Assembly (NCBI GenBank): GCA_022497145.1 | Contig: MU385905.1 | Span: 1-64,000 of the forward strand | From: Rostrohypoxylon terebratum | Lineage: Eukaryota; Ascomycota; Sordariomycetes; Xylariales; Hypoxylaceae | Reading direction: 5' to 3' | DNA: 64,000 nucleotides | Shown here: positions 37,439 through 48,777 of the stretch, piece after piece | Layout of the letters: each line of letters begins with the position of its first letter | Position numbering within the stretch: position 1 is the first letter of the stretch | Notes under the pieces: generated by a model | Told to the model about the DNA's origin: nothing | The model's database searches: none | Seen by the model: only the letters and a program-made list of their open reading frames with translations | Translations under genes and position numbers: made by a program

Positions 37439-38342
37439 ATGTCACTCTCGCATAATCTACCTATCCGGCTTTTCGGTTTGAGGAGACTCACTACTGAGAA
37501 TGAACCACTATGGATAGAGCATGTTTTGGAATGGACGCGCGCCGAATTCAGAGACCCTTCATACTGGGAGAACTTCGAGATCAGACGAGGAGATGTTAAA
37601 ATATGCGACTATACCGTCTCCGCCGCAAACCATCTCTATATCACGAGCCACATTAACATAGAGTTGTTACCATTGCCAAGGATGAAGCACAGGGATATGA
37701 TTGTTGATAACTGGAGAGCCACAGGGGAAGAGTTGGCCTCTCTCAGAAGTATTGCTACCATGTTCATCACCAACGAGGCCGCTATGGGCTGCATTCGGGA
37801 GGCCTTCGAGGCGAGAGGACAGCAGTTTCCGGACAGCGGTTGGACTATTATTCATTTGGTATAATTCTATTATCTGGATACTTGTAGGCGTGAGCTAATA
37901 TATCCCCGCAGTAGGTTTGAGTAATCTCCAATCACCCGACCCCTATTCTTGATACGACGCCTTCTTATCCTTGACAACATGGCTAACACATGACAGTGGG
38001 CCCAATAGTCCAGGATGGGAAGAACTTGTTACAGGGAATCCATTCGTCGAGGGCCAAATTAAAATGCTCGGGGAGTATAGAAACGAGTTCAACCGTGCCA
38101 GAATCAGGAGAATAACCGTCGCTGTCCATGAAAGAACGGGGTTGTTCGACATGCATGTCATGAACATGGTAACGCACTTCACTGGTTCAACGGGACGTCG
38201 ACGGGATAACAGAACCTCACAACCAGCTTCGCAGCCAGAGTCTTCCCGAGCGGGCCCCTCGCAAGATAATTCACAAGGCTCTTCGCAGCAACATATCCCT
38301 CAGGGGGTACAATTCTCTAACTGGATCATTGGGCCCTACTAA
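37439..38342 (+). CDS. Fungal hypothetical protein in two coding blocks; splice join unresolved
   Basis: Two open blocks on the plus strand look like parts of one protein. Block 1 (37439-37864, 141 residues) starts MSLSHNLPIRLFGL and includes DYTVSAANHLYITSHI and ELLPLPRMKHRDMIVDNW. Block 2 (about 37990-38342) includes GWEELVTGNPFVEGQIKMLGEY and ends in a Ser/Gln-rich tail. The pairing recalls a family of short uncharacterised fungal proteins. The only usable donor before the block 1 stop (GTATAA at about 37859) leaves phase 0, while the clear acceptors before block 2 (CATGACAG and CAATAG) need phase 2. No simple GT-AG join therefore works. Either the gene is broken, or block 1 stands alone, or an unusual splice is used. 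Function unknown. Confidence 0.45.
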
Positions 38343-38518
38343 ATAATTCAGGAAGCTGTCGGGGAAGTCTTGGATTCGGGGGTAATTACAATTGAGTGCC
38401 CGACTTCTAGCGTAACCTAGCATGTTAAGGAGTTTGGGTCTAGGGACATTCACACGCATTGGATGTAAATATCAAAGCGACATGGAAAATATCGTCCAAA
38501 TTCTGAAAATCAGTAAAA

Positions 38519-41414
38519 CTACCACTCTGGAATAGGCAGCTCTGCCTGTAACCTAAAGTCCCTCGAGCTCGCCCCGACATATGCCGTTTTGGGGTATTCA
38601 GTAACACGCCAGTCCTGAGCCTCGGCATCCCAGTTGCTTAGATCACGGTATGTCACATTGAACACGACTTTCTTCGTCTCCCCAGGCTCGAGGAATATCT
38701 CGTCGAATCCGCGTAGCACGGCCTTCGGCTCATTTGGTCCACCGTGCGAGAAATACTAATACACATGTTAGCTACCTATCAAAGATCTATAAAAGGACAG
38801 GTAGGTGGTAAGTAAGTAATAGAGGTTACTCACAAGTTGAGGGATCTCAGCCCCAGCTACTTCCCCTGTGTTCGTAATATCCGCACTAATGACATAAAGA
38901 ACCTTGTATAGCTCCGGGTTTCCGCCCGACGGACCGCTCGCCGGCAATAACGGTTGAGCGGACCTGTTGTGGCTGTTTTCGGGGATGTCGACCGCAGTAT
39001 CGGGTAGAGTCGCGTTATTGATGTAGGGGTAAATGAACCGCGGTATCTTCTCAAACCCCTCCGGTGTCACGGCGTTGCTCGGCTCCATGTCTAAGAATCC
39101 GTACATGCCCGCCGGCGGCGTTTCCCCACTCGTAGGAATGTACGGGCCTACGTCCTGTACCTCAGCCGTCAGACCCGAGTAGTTGAAGCTAGTGTAACTG
39201 AGCCCAAAGCCAAACTCGAAGCTGGGCTCGATGCCGTGCTGGTCGAAGTACCGGTAGTCGATGAACACGCCCTCAGAGAAGTCCTGTTGCGGTTCGCGTG
39301 AAGTTGAGTTAACAAGTGTTTCGATACCCCAGTCTTCGGCTGCTTTGCCCCAGGTAAACGGCGTGCGGCCTTGCGGGTTCACTTTACCATACAGCACATC
39401 TACTAACGAATTCCCAGACTCTTGTCCCGGGAGACCTGCCCACAAGATCGCGCTGACGTTCGGGTTTGTCTTGATATGGTCAATCAGTACTGGCCCGACG
39501 CTGTGTATAACAACCACAGTGTTAGTATTTTCAGACGCGACGGCCGCGATCAATTCATCGCCGCCTTTCCAGAGCGTCAAATTATTACGATCGCCAAAAT
39601 TACCATCAAGTGTCGTGTATCCCTCTCCCGAGTCCGCATTGGCGAATACGATGGCAACCGACGCGTCTCTCGCGGCTGACTTGGCGAGTTCGAGGTCAAA
39701 ATTACCCTTAACATTGATGAAAGTTGTGCCATCCTCCGCCGCTTGCTTCTCAAGGGCTGTAGCCGGCGAAATTAAATAGGGGTACTCAGCGGTCGCGCTG
39801 CCCCACCCCATAGCAAGGGTTCCATTGTTGCAGATGCGATCAACGCAACCGTTTGGTCCGTCCGGGTTATCCTGTGCGTCCTCGCCAATAACTGCGATGA
39901 CTGTTTCGTCGACCAGAGGTAAGGCTTTATCCACATTCTTAAGGAGAACCGCAGCCTTTGCGCCCATCTCTCGAATCAATTCACCATGCTTTTCTTGGAC
40001 ATCCACATGCTGATTTACAGTTGTGTTTCCCATCTTCGCTGCCCAATATCGAGGCCCCTCAGTCTCAAGAGTCCAGGACGAGTAGTTGATGTCGATCTGA
40101 TTCGTGTCCCTACCAACCTTGTAGAAAGCAGCCATGATTCTGATAGCCATATCGTCTAGTCGCCACTGCGGAATATCGATCCTGAGCGCAGCTTCGGTCA
40201 AAGCACCTCCCCAGAACGACGAGTATCCCTCCGCTCCGAAACCTTCGCCCGGCATCGTCATATCCAAGCCAGCCAGCGCGCTCGCGACGCCACTGTGTTG
40301 GGCGCCCCAATCGGAAACCACTGTCAATATAAGTATCCAGTCAGCTAGCCCATCCATAGTTGACCAACCCTCCCAAATCATCAGTTATTACTACTCACCA
40401 AACCCTTGAAACCCCAACTCGCTCTTCAGCAGTTTATTCAGCACATACGAGTTCTCGCACGCGTAACTATTGTTGATCTGATTATACGAACACATGACAC
40501 TGCCGACCCCAGATCGCACCGCGTCCGCGAAAGGCCACAAGTACACCTCATGCATCGTTTTGTCGTCCAGATTTGTGCTTATGCCCGAACGAAAGTGTTC
40601 TTGTTCGTTCAACACGTAATGTTTTACGCTGGCCACGACGCCTGCATTCTGGTTCCCGATGATGGTCTCGGCGACCGCCACGCCAGAGAGGTAGGGATCT
40701 GGGCCGAAGGCTTCGAAGTTGCGGCCGCCGCGCGGGTCGCGACCTAGAGGGCCGACTACGGGGCCCAAGTGAACATCTATGAGTCAAGTGATCAGTTCCT
40801 ACCCAGCTACCTTTCAGTGAAATAAGGTGATATATATATGTTAAATGCCGTAGATTAGATTTAAAAAAAATCGAATAGGAATCTCTTACCTATCCCTTTC
40901 CCTGCAAACTCCGCACCAATCGCCTCACCCCTTTTTCGGAGCAGAGACCGTGACCAGGTAGCTGCCGCGCTGATACCCGCTGGGAATACGGAGTTGAAAT
41001 CGGCTGTCAATTCGCAAAGTGATCAGCATCCCATTCACCTACGCCCTTTCCTAGCAGATATATCACATCTCTTCTCCCCTCCCCAGCCTCCCTAGTTTAT
41101 CTCAACTTACTATACCTAACCCCCACCGGTCCATCCTGGAGACACAAATGCCTGAACCCGATCCTCGGCACTGAGCCCGTATTCCCGGTGCACAAATCGG
41201 CTTGATTCCCCGTCCCAGTTGTCAAGTTGACCTTCTCTAACAACGTGAGTCCGCTAACGAACTCGCGCGCTTTCTCGTACGCCTCGTCCCATCCAGGACC
41301 GCCCGTTCCCCATGGCGATGGGTAATACGGGTCAAACGTAGCTTTCTCCTGCGCCCCGCCGCGCGCGGCCAGGGAAAGGAGGAGGGCCGCTATAGAGCAG
41401 CGCATCGTAGTCAC
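38519..41414 (-). CDS. Secreted GH3 beta-glucosidase
   Basis: Five exons: 41111-41414, 40890-41003, 40399-40776, 38834-40320 and 38519-38755, all GT-AG and in phase, giving 839 residues. An N-terminal signal peptide covers residues 1 to about 21 ([15 protein letters not shown]). The GH3 N-terminal domain shows [45 protein letters not shown], and the nucleophile aspartate in [11 protein letters not shown] (D269), which is completed across the exon 3/4 junction. The C-terminal domain includes AAVLLKN and [17 protein letters not shown] fibronectin III-like domain ends the protein ([23 protein letters not shown] split by the last intron, then LRGFDEI). Expected role: hydrolysis of cellobiose and other beta-glucosides outside the cell during plant polymer breakdown. 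The length is normal for this class. Confidence 0.95.
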
Positions 41415-42016
41415 GGCTATCTCGTTTCGGTAATTTTACCTCACCAAGGTCGCGAGAACGACCAGAGGTATAATAAAAATCTTAACGATCCTGAAAGGAG
41501 AGTAAGTGATAATCAATGTTGTTTAAGTAAACAGTATATTAGAAGTAATTCTCACACTCAAAGTGGAGGCGATCGCGCCATCTAGACCTACAGGCGGAAC
41601 CAATTACCGTATGCGTGTGCCAGAGATCTAAGGTCCTGCAGGTGAACAATATGCAGGATCAATCAGATCAAATCTTCGGTTCTAATAACCGAGCCTGATT
41701 TGCCTGATTGAGTTCGTTCATTTGCGGCAGAATGCGAGAAATCTACCGTTGGAGGATAAAATCGAGCGTATCGATTCCGCAAAATGCCTCGCATTTTCCA
41801 ATAATAGCTTTATAATAGCGTAAGATTTGGATTTGGTTTTTGTTTAACCCTGTGAATATAACATTAAAAGTCAAAAAGAAATGCTTATCAATAGTCATAA
41901 AATTCCTACGTCGCCGACGTAGTTGGGAATACCCTTGCTCCACCACTCTCATAACTCCGTAGTCCCTAATACCTAAATCAGAAGCTCCACCAAGTCATCA
42001 CGGGAATATATGAACT
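41415..42016. other. Intergenic, no gene seen
   Basis: Promoter side of the beta-glucosidase and 3' flank of the Sro7 gene, both minus. AT-rich. I see no RNA gene or repeat, and no carbon-catabolite site that I would assert. Confidence 0.5.
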
Positions 42017-45000
42017 CTAAGCGAACTTGCTTGTAATACTCCCAAAGAGCATTTTTCTCTTCTGCTGATTGACGAACTTGCCAACATCGTCGGCCCACTT
42101 TTGGCTTGCGTCGGCCGCAGAATCCATGCTATCACTCATGAGATTCAGTTTCTCTGTTCGCTCATTTAGCTGCCTGGTAAGGTACTCGCCCCAGCCCTCT
42201 TGACTCCCAGTGCCCGTATAACCCGAGTCAGGTCCCGAGTCAAGATTTCGCTGAATCGCTGCCGTCGCAGACATCATTCGCTTGCTAGGAGGCCGATCGG
42301 GGCCACCGATGAGAAGATCTAGATCCGTCGGCGAGACGTACTGCGTACCAGAGATCCACTGGACGTTCGATATAGTAGGCCTCGGCGGAACTGCAAGATC
42401 GGGGTTGATGAGCTTGTCGGCCGTATTCTCGATCTCTTCACCAGTGCCCCACACCTGAAGAACCGCAAGCTCAGATGGCCCTGTCCAGCAGAATACCTCG
42501 CCGTCTTCCGTTATCGCCGAGTTGCTAGCTCGGCTACCATCCATCATGGGCAGCGGATAACTTCCGAGCTCCTTGAGACCCGGCAGACTGAACGCTCTCA
42601 TCATCCGGTCTCCAAAAACACCTACCAATGCCATTCCATGTAATTCATATTCAGTCACCGTAGCAGCATCGCAAAGGTAATCATCAAAAGATTTCGATGC
42701 TCCCCTTGCCGTTGCTGGTTTAAAAATACGAGCTTCGCTTTGCGTGACTAAGAAATGATTAGCATTTGCTCTAAGTATTATTCTTCTTACATAAGGGTCA
42801 CTTACCAACCACAAGCAAGCCGTTCACATGCTTACCCTCCCGAAGTCCAGCAACTGCATGGGCTGTAGCAAACGCAGGTTTTCCGGTATCCGCAACAATA
42901 GGACATATAGATACCACCCTATCATTACAATTCGCTACGCCGGCCAAGGTAGCATTGTATCCGGTGGCAGATGGCAATAACTTGAATGTTATAACCTTGC
43001 CCATATTTGTGCCAACAAAACAGCATATGCTTGAATATTTGTCCTCGTCGAGTGTCATAACACCGAACTCGATCACCACCGGCCATTCTTTACTCGTCGA
43101 TGCGCTAGAGCGGCTTCTTATAAAAGAGGCTCGCTTCTCTTGCTTCGTAAACTCTGCCATGGACGCTTGGAACATGATGGATGGTCCTCGAAGGTCAATG
43201 ATACTGATGAAACCGTTCTCAGATCCAATAGCGAGGAAACCCGCGTCCGAGAGTTTTATTGCACGTATCGGTCCTTGCATCATCTCATATAATGCATACG
43301 GCATGAGCCCCATCTTAAGGGAAGGTTCTGCCCTTGCACTGATATCTGTTATTCCGCCAGGGTTTGAGTTGATTTTCTGATCTGGGGGGTTGTTGAAGTA
43401 CTTGTTACCGTCCCATCTGTAGATTACCACCTCGCCCTTGTTTGTGCCAACCGTGAATTCACCAGTAGTTGAAGCCAGTGTCATAGCAGTGATCTCTATG
43501 TCTTCGTAACGGTCAAGGGCTCTCGCAATATCGACTTGTAACTGCAAAGGGTTTTCGATTTCGTCACCATGGCCTACATCCCAAATTCGGATTGTGCTGT
43601 CCGCATGAGCAACCTGAATGATGGTTCGCCCTTCGAATCGCCGGCGCGGATGCGGTGCCTGCGCACCTCCCTTAAGCAATGGCTCACCCTGGCTTCGAGT
43701 CTCAACCATCCCAAGCCACCTGCTACGATCGAGGGTAGTAACCGCGAATTTCGTAGCAAATGGGTGGACAAACGAGACAGATGGATGAAGTTGATTTGTC
43801 GGCGAGATAGGAAAGCCACTCGGAAAACTTAACGTGAGAAGCTCTCCTGATGCGAGCAATGTCATGACGGCAATCGGGTCCTGTGCGCCAGCGAAGTGGG
43901 GAGACAGGCGTGGAATCAAGAAGAAATTCGTGATTTCAACTCCCGGGGGAGTCTCTAGCGAATTTGTTCGTTTACCTTTCGTATACTCCGATAGGATTTG
44001 CCACGATGAAGTAGCATAGTTAGGCGTAACCCCAAGGTCAATGAAAGTAAGTCCATTAGAAGGATCATCTAACTTCTGTCCACCTGCAATAAGCAGCCCA
44101 CTATCCTCTGGGTTCTGTTTACAGCACCAGGCAATGCGTATGTACGGGTGCTTTGGGGCTGATGATGTTGGATTTGGCACGGGTTGGTTGATATTGCTTT
44201 CGAAAAACGTTCGCGCCATTACCACACGCCCATCTTTCGCATCCCAAAATACCAAGCTACCATCGTCATGGGCAGTCAGTATGAAAGTACCGGTGGGGTG
44301 CCAGAGGGCGTGAGTGACTTTTGGCCGTCTCATAGACTCCACCATCGTACCTGAACCGCCTGGGGCACCCGGTGGTACCTCGTATTCGAAAAACTTATTA
44401 GGTGTGTTCTGTTTGAACGAATACACTACCACACCATGGGTATAAGCGATTAGGAGTTTTCCTATATCGCGAGGGTGGAGTTGCATCGAAACTAGGGCAA
44501 CGGCCCTGGTCTTGGGGTCCTTCTCTGCCCAGAAATTAGGAAGACGAAAGGATGACATGCGTTCCCGATCCAGATCGTAAGCGCATATCTCACCGTTCTG
44601 CATGCCTAGGAAGCACCAGTCCAGCATAGGGTCGGTAAGCATACATGAGACGACACCTGGAGTACGAAAGCCAGTGATACGTTTACCCGTATCTAGATCC
44701 CATATCCCTACCTCATTCTTGGTGTCGAGACTAACCAAGCGGTTAGCGCAGAACTGGATATCTGCGAAAGAGCATGATCGAGATGGAACCAGCATCTTCT
44801 GAACACGACTTTGCCCGAAGACGTATATTCTTCCGCTACCAAATTTGGATTCATTTGTACCAACAGCGAGAAGAGACTGGATCGGCTCAAAAGCGATACA
44901 GCTATATTACCATGGTTAGTTAGACTTGGTGACCACAGCAAACTACTTAGGCCCTACTTAGGACCTAGGTTGGTAAAACACAAGTCGTTCGCGACGACTT

Positions 45001-45169
45001 GCTAGGTACATCCGACATCAGTCGACGGGTTGAGTTGATGGGTAGCGCACCTAATCTGGGAATTGATTCCATATCGCGCACGATCGTCCGGGGCGAAAGA
45101 TCCTGGGATAATGTTAGCAGACAGGTCATTTTGCATACCTGCCTGCTTCCCTCGAAAAAATGTCGCCAT
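42017..45169 (-). CDS. Sro7/Lgl/tomosyn-family WD40 exocytosis regulator
   Basis: Three exons: 45051-45169, 42806-44901 and 42017-42747, giving 981 residues. Exon 1 encodes MATFFRGKQAGMQNDLSANI and ends in YGINSQI. It joins exon 2 (CIAFEPIQSLLAVGT) through a GT-AG intron whose donor is the weak GTGCGC. WD-repeat blades fill the protein: VSLDTKNEVGIWDLDTGK, THALWHPTGTFILTAHDDGSLVFWD, HADSTIRIWDVGHGDE, GFLAIGSENGFISIIDLRG. The last 60 residues (WGEYLTRQLNERTEKLNLM to VGKFVNQQKRKMLFGS) resemble an R-SNARE-like helix, typical of yeast Sro7/Sro77 and animal Lgl/tomosyn. Known role of the family: regulates t-SNARE assembly and Rab-dependent docking of secretory vesicles at sites of polarised growth. 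Length fits. The gene symbol is not assigned because paralogue identity is untested. Confidence 0.92.
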
Positions 45170-46032
45170 GATTTTGAGGGATCTTTTCAAAGTTGGCGGT
45201 CAATATTTAGATAGGTAATTGGAGAATGAATAATATTCTAAGGTTACTTCAAGTAACTTCAAGTAAGTAAGTAACTAACTAGGACCTAGGACCTAGATAG
45301 GCAACGACTTGAAAAGACGGGTTGAGGTTGCCTGTTGCAGGACCCTGAAGCTGAAGAACATACGTCATCGCCGGTTTGAAACAATTCAAAGTTTAAGGAC
45401 CCCTCAATGACCGGGAACCCGGCATCAACGCCAAGCCAATAATGACTAAGACCAAGCTTAGTTTTATTATGTAAGACTTTAAGTGTATTTACATAAAAGC
45501 CTGGATCTGATTAGTAAGTTATTATATAATCATTTGTGCAAGCGCCAAATCAAGCATCTGGAAATCTCGAAGATGCACTCCAATTCACAAATTCAAGGTT
45601 GTTATAGCAATAAGAAGAGAACGGCGGCACCTGCTTAAGACAGGGTTTACTAGCAGACTTTTCTCCATACGATATCGCTAGGTTAGTTCCTGCATCCCTT
45701 CAGTACATAAATAGCAATAGATTAGTCGTGAAAACGTCACAGGTACCTCAAAAGCAAATTCATAATCCTGTAGGCTGTAGCTACCCCGGGTGCTTATTCG
45801 TGGCCAATAAGATAGTAGGGATATGACATTAGCGCAGTAACATAGGTAGATTCATCACATTCACGCTCACATTCACGCTCAAATTCACACCAGCTAGGTA
45901 GGAAAGATATTATATAACTGAGAAATATGCATTTCAATCATTCACAATCTGGCAGAGTCAAGAATTCTTCCTTCTTCAACAATTCCATGAAAATCTGGTC
46001 ATTCTAAGATACTCTAACATCTATATACCAAT
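45170..46032. other. Divergent intergenic region with CCTAGG palindromes and short tandem repeats
   Basis: Lies between the Sro7 gene (minus) and the coiled-coil gene (plus), so it is the shared upstream region of both. It contains repeated AAGTAACTTC/AAGTAAG units (about 45247-45275), AGGACCTAGGACCTAGATAG (45281-45300), and a CATTCACGCTCA tandem near 45858-45888. A further ACCTAGG lies inside the first Sro7 intron near 44963. No gene seen. Confidence 0.55.
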
Positions 46033-46685
46033 ATGCCATATATGCCCGAGGAAAACAACAGTAAGTAGCCACATAGCTTTCGGGTTCGCTCTAAAGTCTA
46101 ATAGCTGTAACAGCCGGTGCCAGGCACGTAGCCGGGAATCCAGGCCTAGCGAGCTCTCGCAAGCGGGCCAGAACCGACGTAAGTCATATTCACTCCTGAT
46201 CTAGCTCTGAATCATGACCTAGAGAACCCATTACTCACTATATCTAGTCAGAATTCGAGGCTCCAAGAGCCAAGATTGCGAAGACATGTCAAGAAGACGA
46301 GAAACTAGAAGACCTCAAGTCGAGTCTCGCACGTGCCGCGGGTATACTTGATGATGCGGTAACAGAGATCCGCGAGACCAAGGCGGACTTGAAGGAGCGC
46401 AAGCGACGCATCAAGGACCTCATTGCCGAGTTCCACGAGGCCACGACTGCGATCGCAGATCGAGGCCTAGCTTATACCGCCAGCCTCCGAGAGGAGAAAC
46501 TCAAGAAGAAGAATGCTAGCTTGCGCGATCGCCTCAAGAGATTAGAAGAGGCCTCGGTGGATGATTCCAAGCGAGAAACAGACCAGGAGTCACGCCCGCG
46601 ACGTCGTGCCAAGCCATACGCTGCTAGTAAGCCATCCGTGGAGGATCCTGACGTCGACGAGAAATCAATTAAACAAGGCGAGTAA
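46033..46685 (+). CDS. Small basic coiled-coil protein, hypothetical
   Basis: Three-exon model: 46033-46060, 46114-46178 and 46248-46685, with donors GTAAGT twice and acceptors AACAG and TCTAG, all in phase, giving 176 residues. The start reads MPYMPEENNTGARHVAG. Exon 2 ends in SRKRARTD, a likely nuclear localisation signal. Residues about 35-130 are Lys/Glu-rich with heptad-like spacing (EDLKSSLARAAGILDDAV, KADLKERKRRIKDLIAEF, SLREEKLKKKNASLRDRLKRLEE), predicting a long coiled coil. The tail is acidic and basic, with RPRRRAK. I know no family by name; this style is common in fungal nuclear or DNA-associated small proteins. The first exon has only 28 coding bases. Confidence 0.65.
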
Positions 46686-46923
46686 AGGTTGTCGATGACG
46701 TGGAGCTTTGAGACGGCCGATATTAGAAGGAGGCAGACAAGAATATGAATCAGAGCCACATAGTGGTAGCACAATCCTTTAAGTACGGGTGGTAAATGTC
46801 GTTTTCTCGGCTTGGTGAACAGGTACTTCAACAGTAAAAAGTTGTCGCAATCCGAGTCGCTTAGTCGCTTTTCAGTAGTATCAATACAGTCATTCCGTTC
46901 GGGGTTTGATGTTGTCGTCTGCC

Positions 46924-47817
46924 TTACATAGGCTCCAATCTTTTGTCCCTCCCCTGGCCAAGTTCAAGCATGATCCACTCATACACAGCCCACTGAACCG
47001 CATTGACGAAGAAGGCCCTAACACTGCATATAGTCAAGCCTCTGAAAAATACTCGCGTGCCCCCTTCCCTATATGCATCTCTCGCTATTTCGATCGCACC
47101 CAGGCGCCTCTGTCCGAGATGAGAAGAACCAAGTAAAGACGTTGTTTCCGCACCAAAAGTTTGCGCTTGAACCCTAGTCTTGATTACATCAAGGGGAAAT
47201 ATACTAGCCCAAGTGACAACACCAGCTAAGCCCCCGCAGAGTAAGACTTTGGCCGCGTCTTGTGAGAAAGCAGAGGCGTTCGGCCGGGTAGACTCGACCC
47301 ACTTACTAGTCAACTCATAGGACCAGAAGTAAAACCCGTATCCAATGCTATCCCTCAGTGCCGTAACGACTCCCCCGAAGTAAAGACCTCTAATACCCTC
47401 TGTCTTCAAAACTTGCTTGGCGATGGTCCGACTTGATTTGGGAGGCGAAGACAGCTGAGCACGGCATTTTATCAGCTCAGTAGGAGTGCTCACAACCCAC
47501 GTAGCAAGACCTCCAATAGCCCCAGCTAGCCATGTCGTCCAAAGATTCGATCGCGTATTAAACGCGGTGTTGAGAGCGGCTTCACTACGGTTATATGAAA
47601 CAAATAGCAGTGCGTTCAGGGCTCCATATCCGAGAACGGGTGCGGCAGTCCCAGCCACCAAAGCAGACTTGCTCTCGAACTGTTGAGCATACGACGTGGC
47701 TGACTGAGTAGCTATAGCATCACGAGCTTGCAAGCGTACTTTGATGAGATCCAGCGGGTTGCCGATTAATATGCCAACAGCACCGCTGATGTAGCCAGCC
47801 CAGAAGTCAGCGGACAT
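46924..47817 (-). CDS. Mitochondrial carrier family (SLC25) protein
   Basis: Single-exon gene of 297 residues, the standard carrier length. The three tandem carrier repeats each have the signature Px(D/E)xx(K/R): NPLDLIKVRLQ (about residues 20-30), STPTELIKCRAQ (about 108-119) and FPLDVIKTRVQ (about 208-218). Six hydrophobic segments are expected in the inner mitochondrial membrane. The second repeat's PTELIK and the YFGGVVTALRDSIGYGFYFWSYE block resemble carnitine/ornithine-like carriers, but the substrate is not settled. The gene is divergent from Rad54, about 0.9 kb away. Confidence 0.92.
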   Translation of the reverse strand: MSADFWAGYISGAVGILIGNPLDLIKVRLQARDAIATQSATSYAQQFESKSALVAGTAAPVLGYGALNALLFVSYNRSEAALNTAFNTRSNLWTTWLAGAIGGLATWVVSTPTELIKCRAQLSSPPKSSRTIAKQVLKTEGIRGLYFGGVVTALRDSIGYGFYFWSYELTSKWVESTRPNASAFSQDAAKVLLCGGLAGVVTWASIFPLDVIKTRVQAQTFGAETTSLLGSSHLGQRRLGAIEIARDAYREGGTRVFFRGLTICSVRAFFVNAVQWAVYEWIMLELGQGRDKRLEPM

Positions 47818-48777
47818 GCTCTAGCTTTGAATATCCAGTACCTAGTCTTCGAATCGTGACCTCCGGCTCCATCGACAACTCGCCGGATGTAGGGGGTAGC
47901 ACAAAGATAAGGACAAAGGCTTGAGGGGCTGTAGGGGTTGTAGGTAACAGCAGGGTTTATCAACCGACATGAAGCATCCATGCATGCAATGATAAGCATG
48001 AATTATGTCAGACTTCTCTTAATAGTAGACATGAGTATCACCGTAAATTTTCGAATATGATAAGCCTAGTTTAGAATATGATATGAGTATAGTCAAAGAC
48101 CTACCCAGTAAACCCCCGCCATAGAAGAGGGACACTAAGAATAGGCCCTCCATCTCCAGGATCCATGTGATAGCGCTTCAACGTGGCGGGGGAGAAACGG
48201 GGCTAACTCTAAAGGGCGGAGCTCGATTATTAATAGCTTTTTGGATTGGTAAAGACGCCATTCTTGCCAGGAACCGAACCGTAAGTTCGGAACATCGGGT
48301 GATACCGCTTGCTTCCTGAAAGTCGGAACTATTCCGTGGAAGACTGAAGTTCGTTGGAGAGTTACACGAATGGCGACCGATTCGACGGCGGGACAAGGTA
48401 TGGATTTGGAGCCAATGGCTGTATTACATAATATTCATTGACACTTAAATCATGTGACTTGGTGTCATTTCCCCGCTAGATCCCAGTTTGCCGCGTCGCG
48501 CTTTCCCGAAGTCAACAATATCTCTACCTAATCATTCATTACTAATTGACTCTCGATTTGCCTAAACCTTGCAACTTCTAACTTCTTTCCAACTTGACCA
48601 ACTTGAATGGCAAATCCTACATAATTCTAGAATTTAGACCTTCATTTTTCTTCTGCTGTAGCGTACTTTAAAACAGCTTCTCTTCCAAGGCGTGCCAGTT
48701 GGGAGTTGGGAAAATGTATTTAATCATCTCCTCGTCGATACTATCATCCAATTACTAATAACACAAATATCACATAG
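47818..48777. other. Divergent promoter region between carrier and Rad54
   Basis: Shared upstream region of the mitochondrial carrier (minus) and Rad54 (plus). A CG-rich stretch, GCCGCGTCGCGCTTTCCCG, near 48490-48508 recalls the CGCG core of cell-cycle (MBF/SBF-type) sites; this is only suggestive. The Rad54 start codon and first exon should lie within about 48360-48730, but I could not fix them. Confidence 0.4.
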
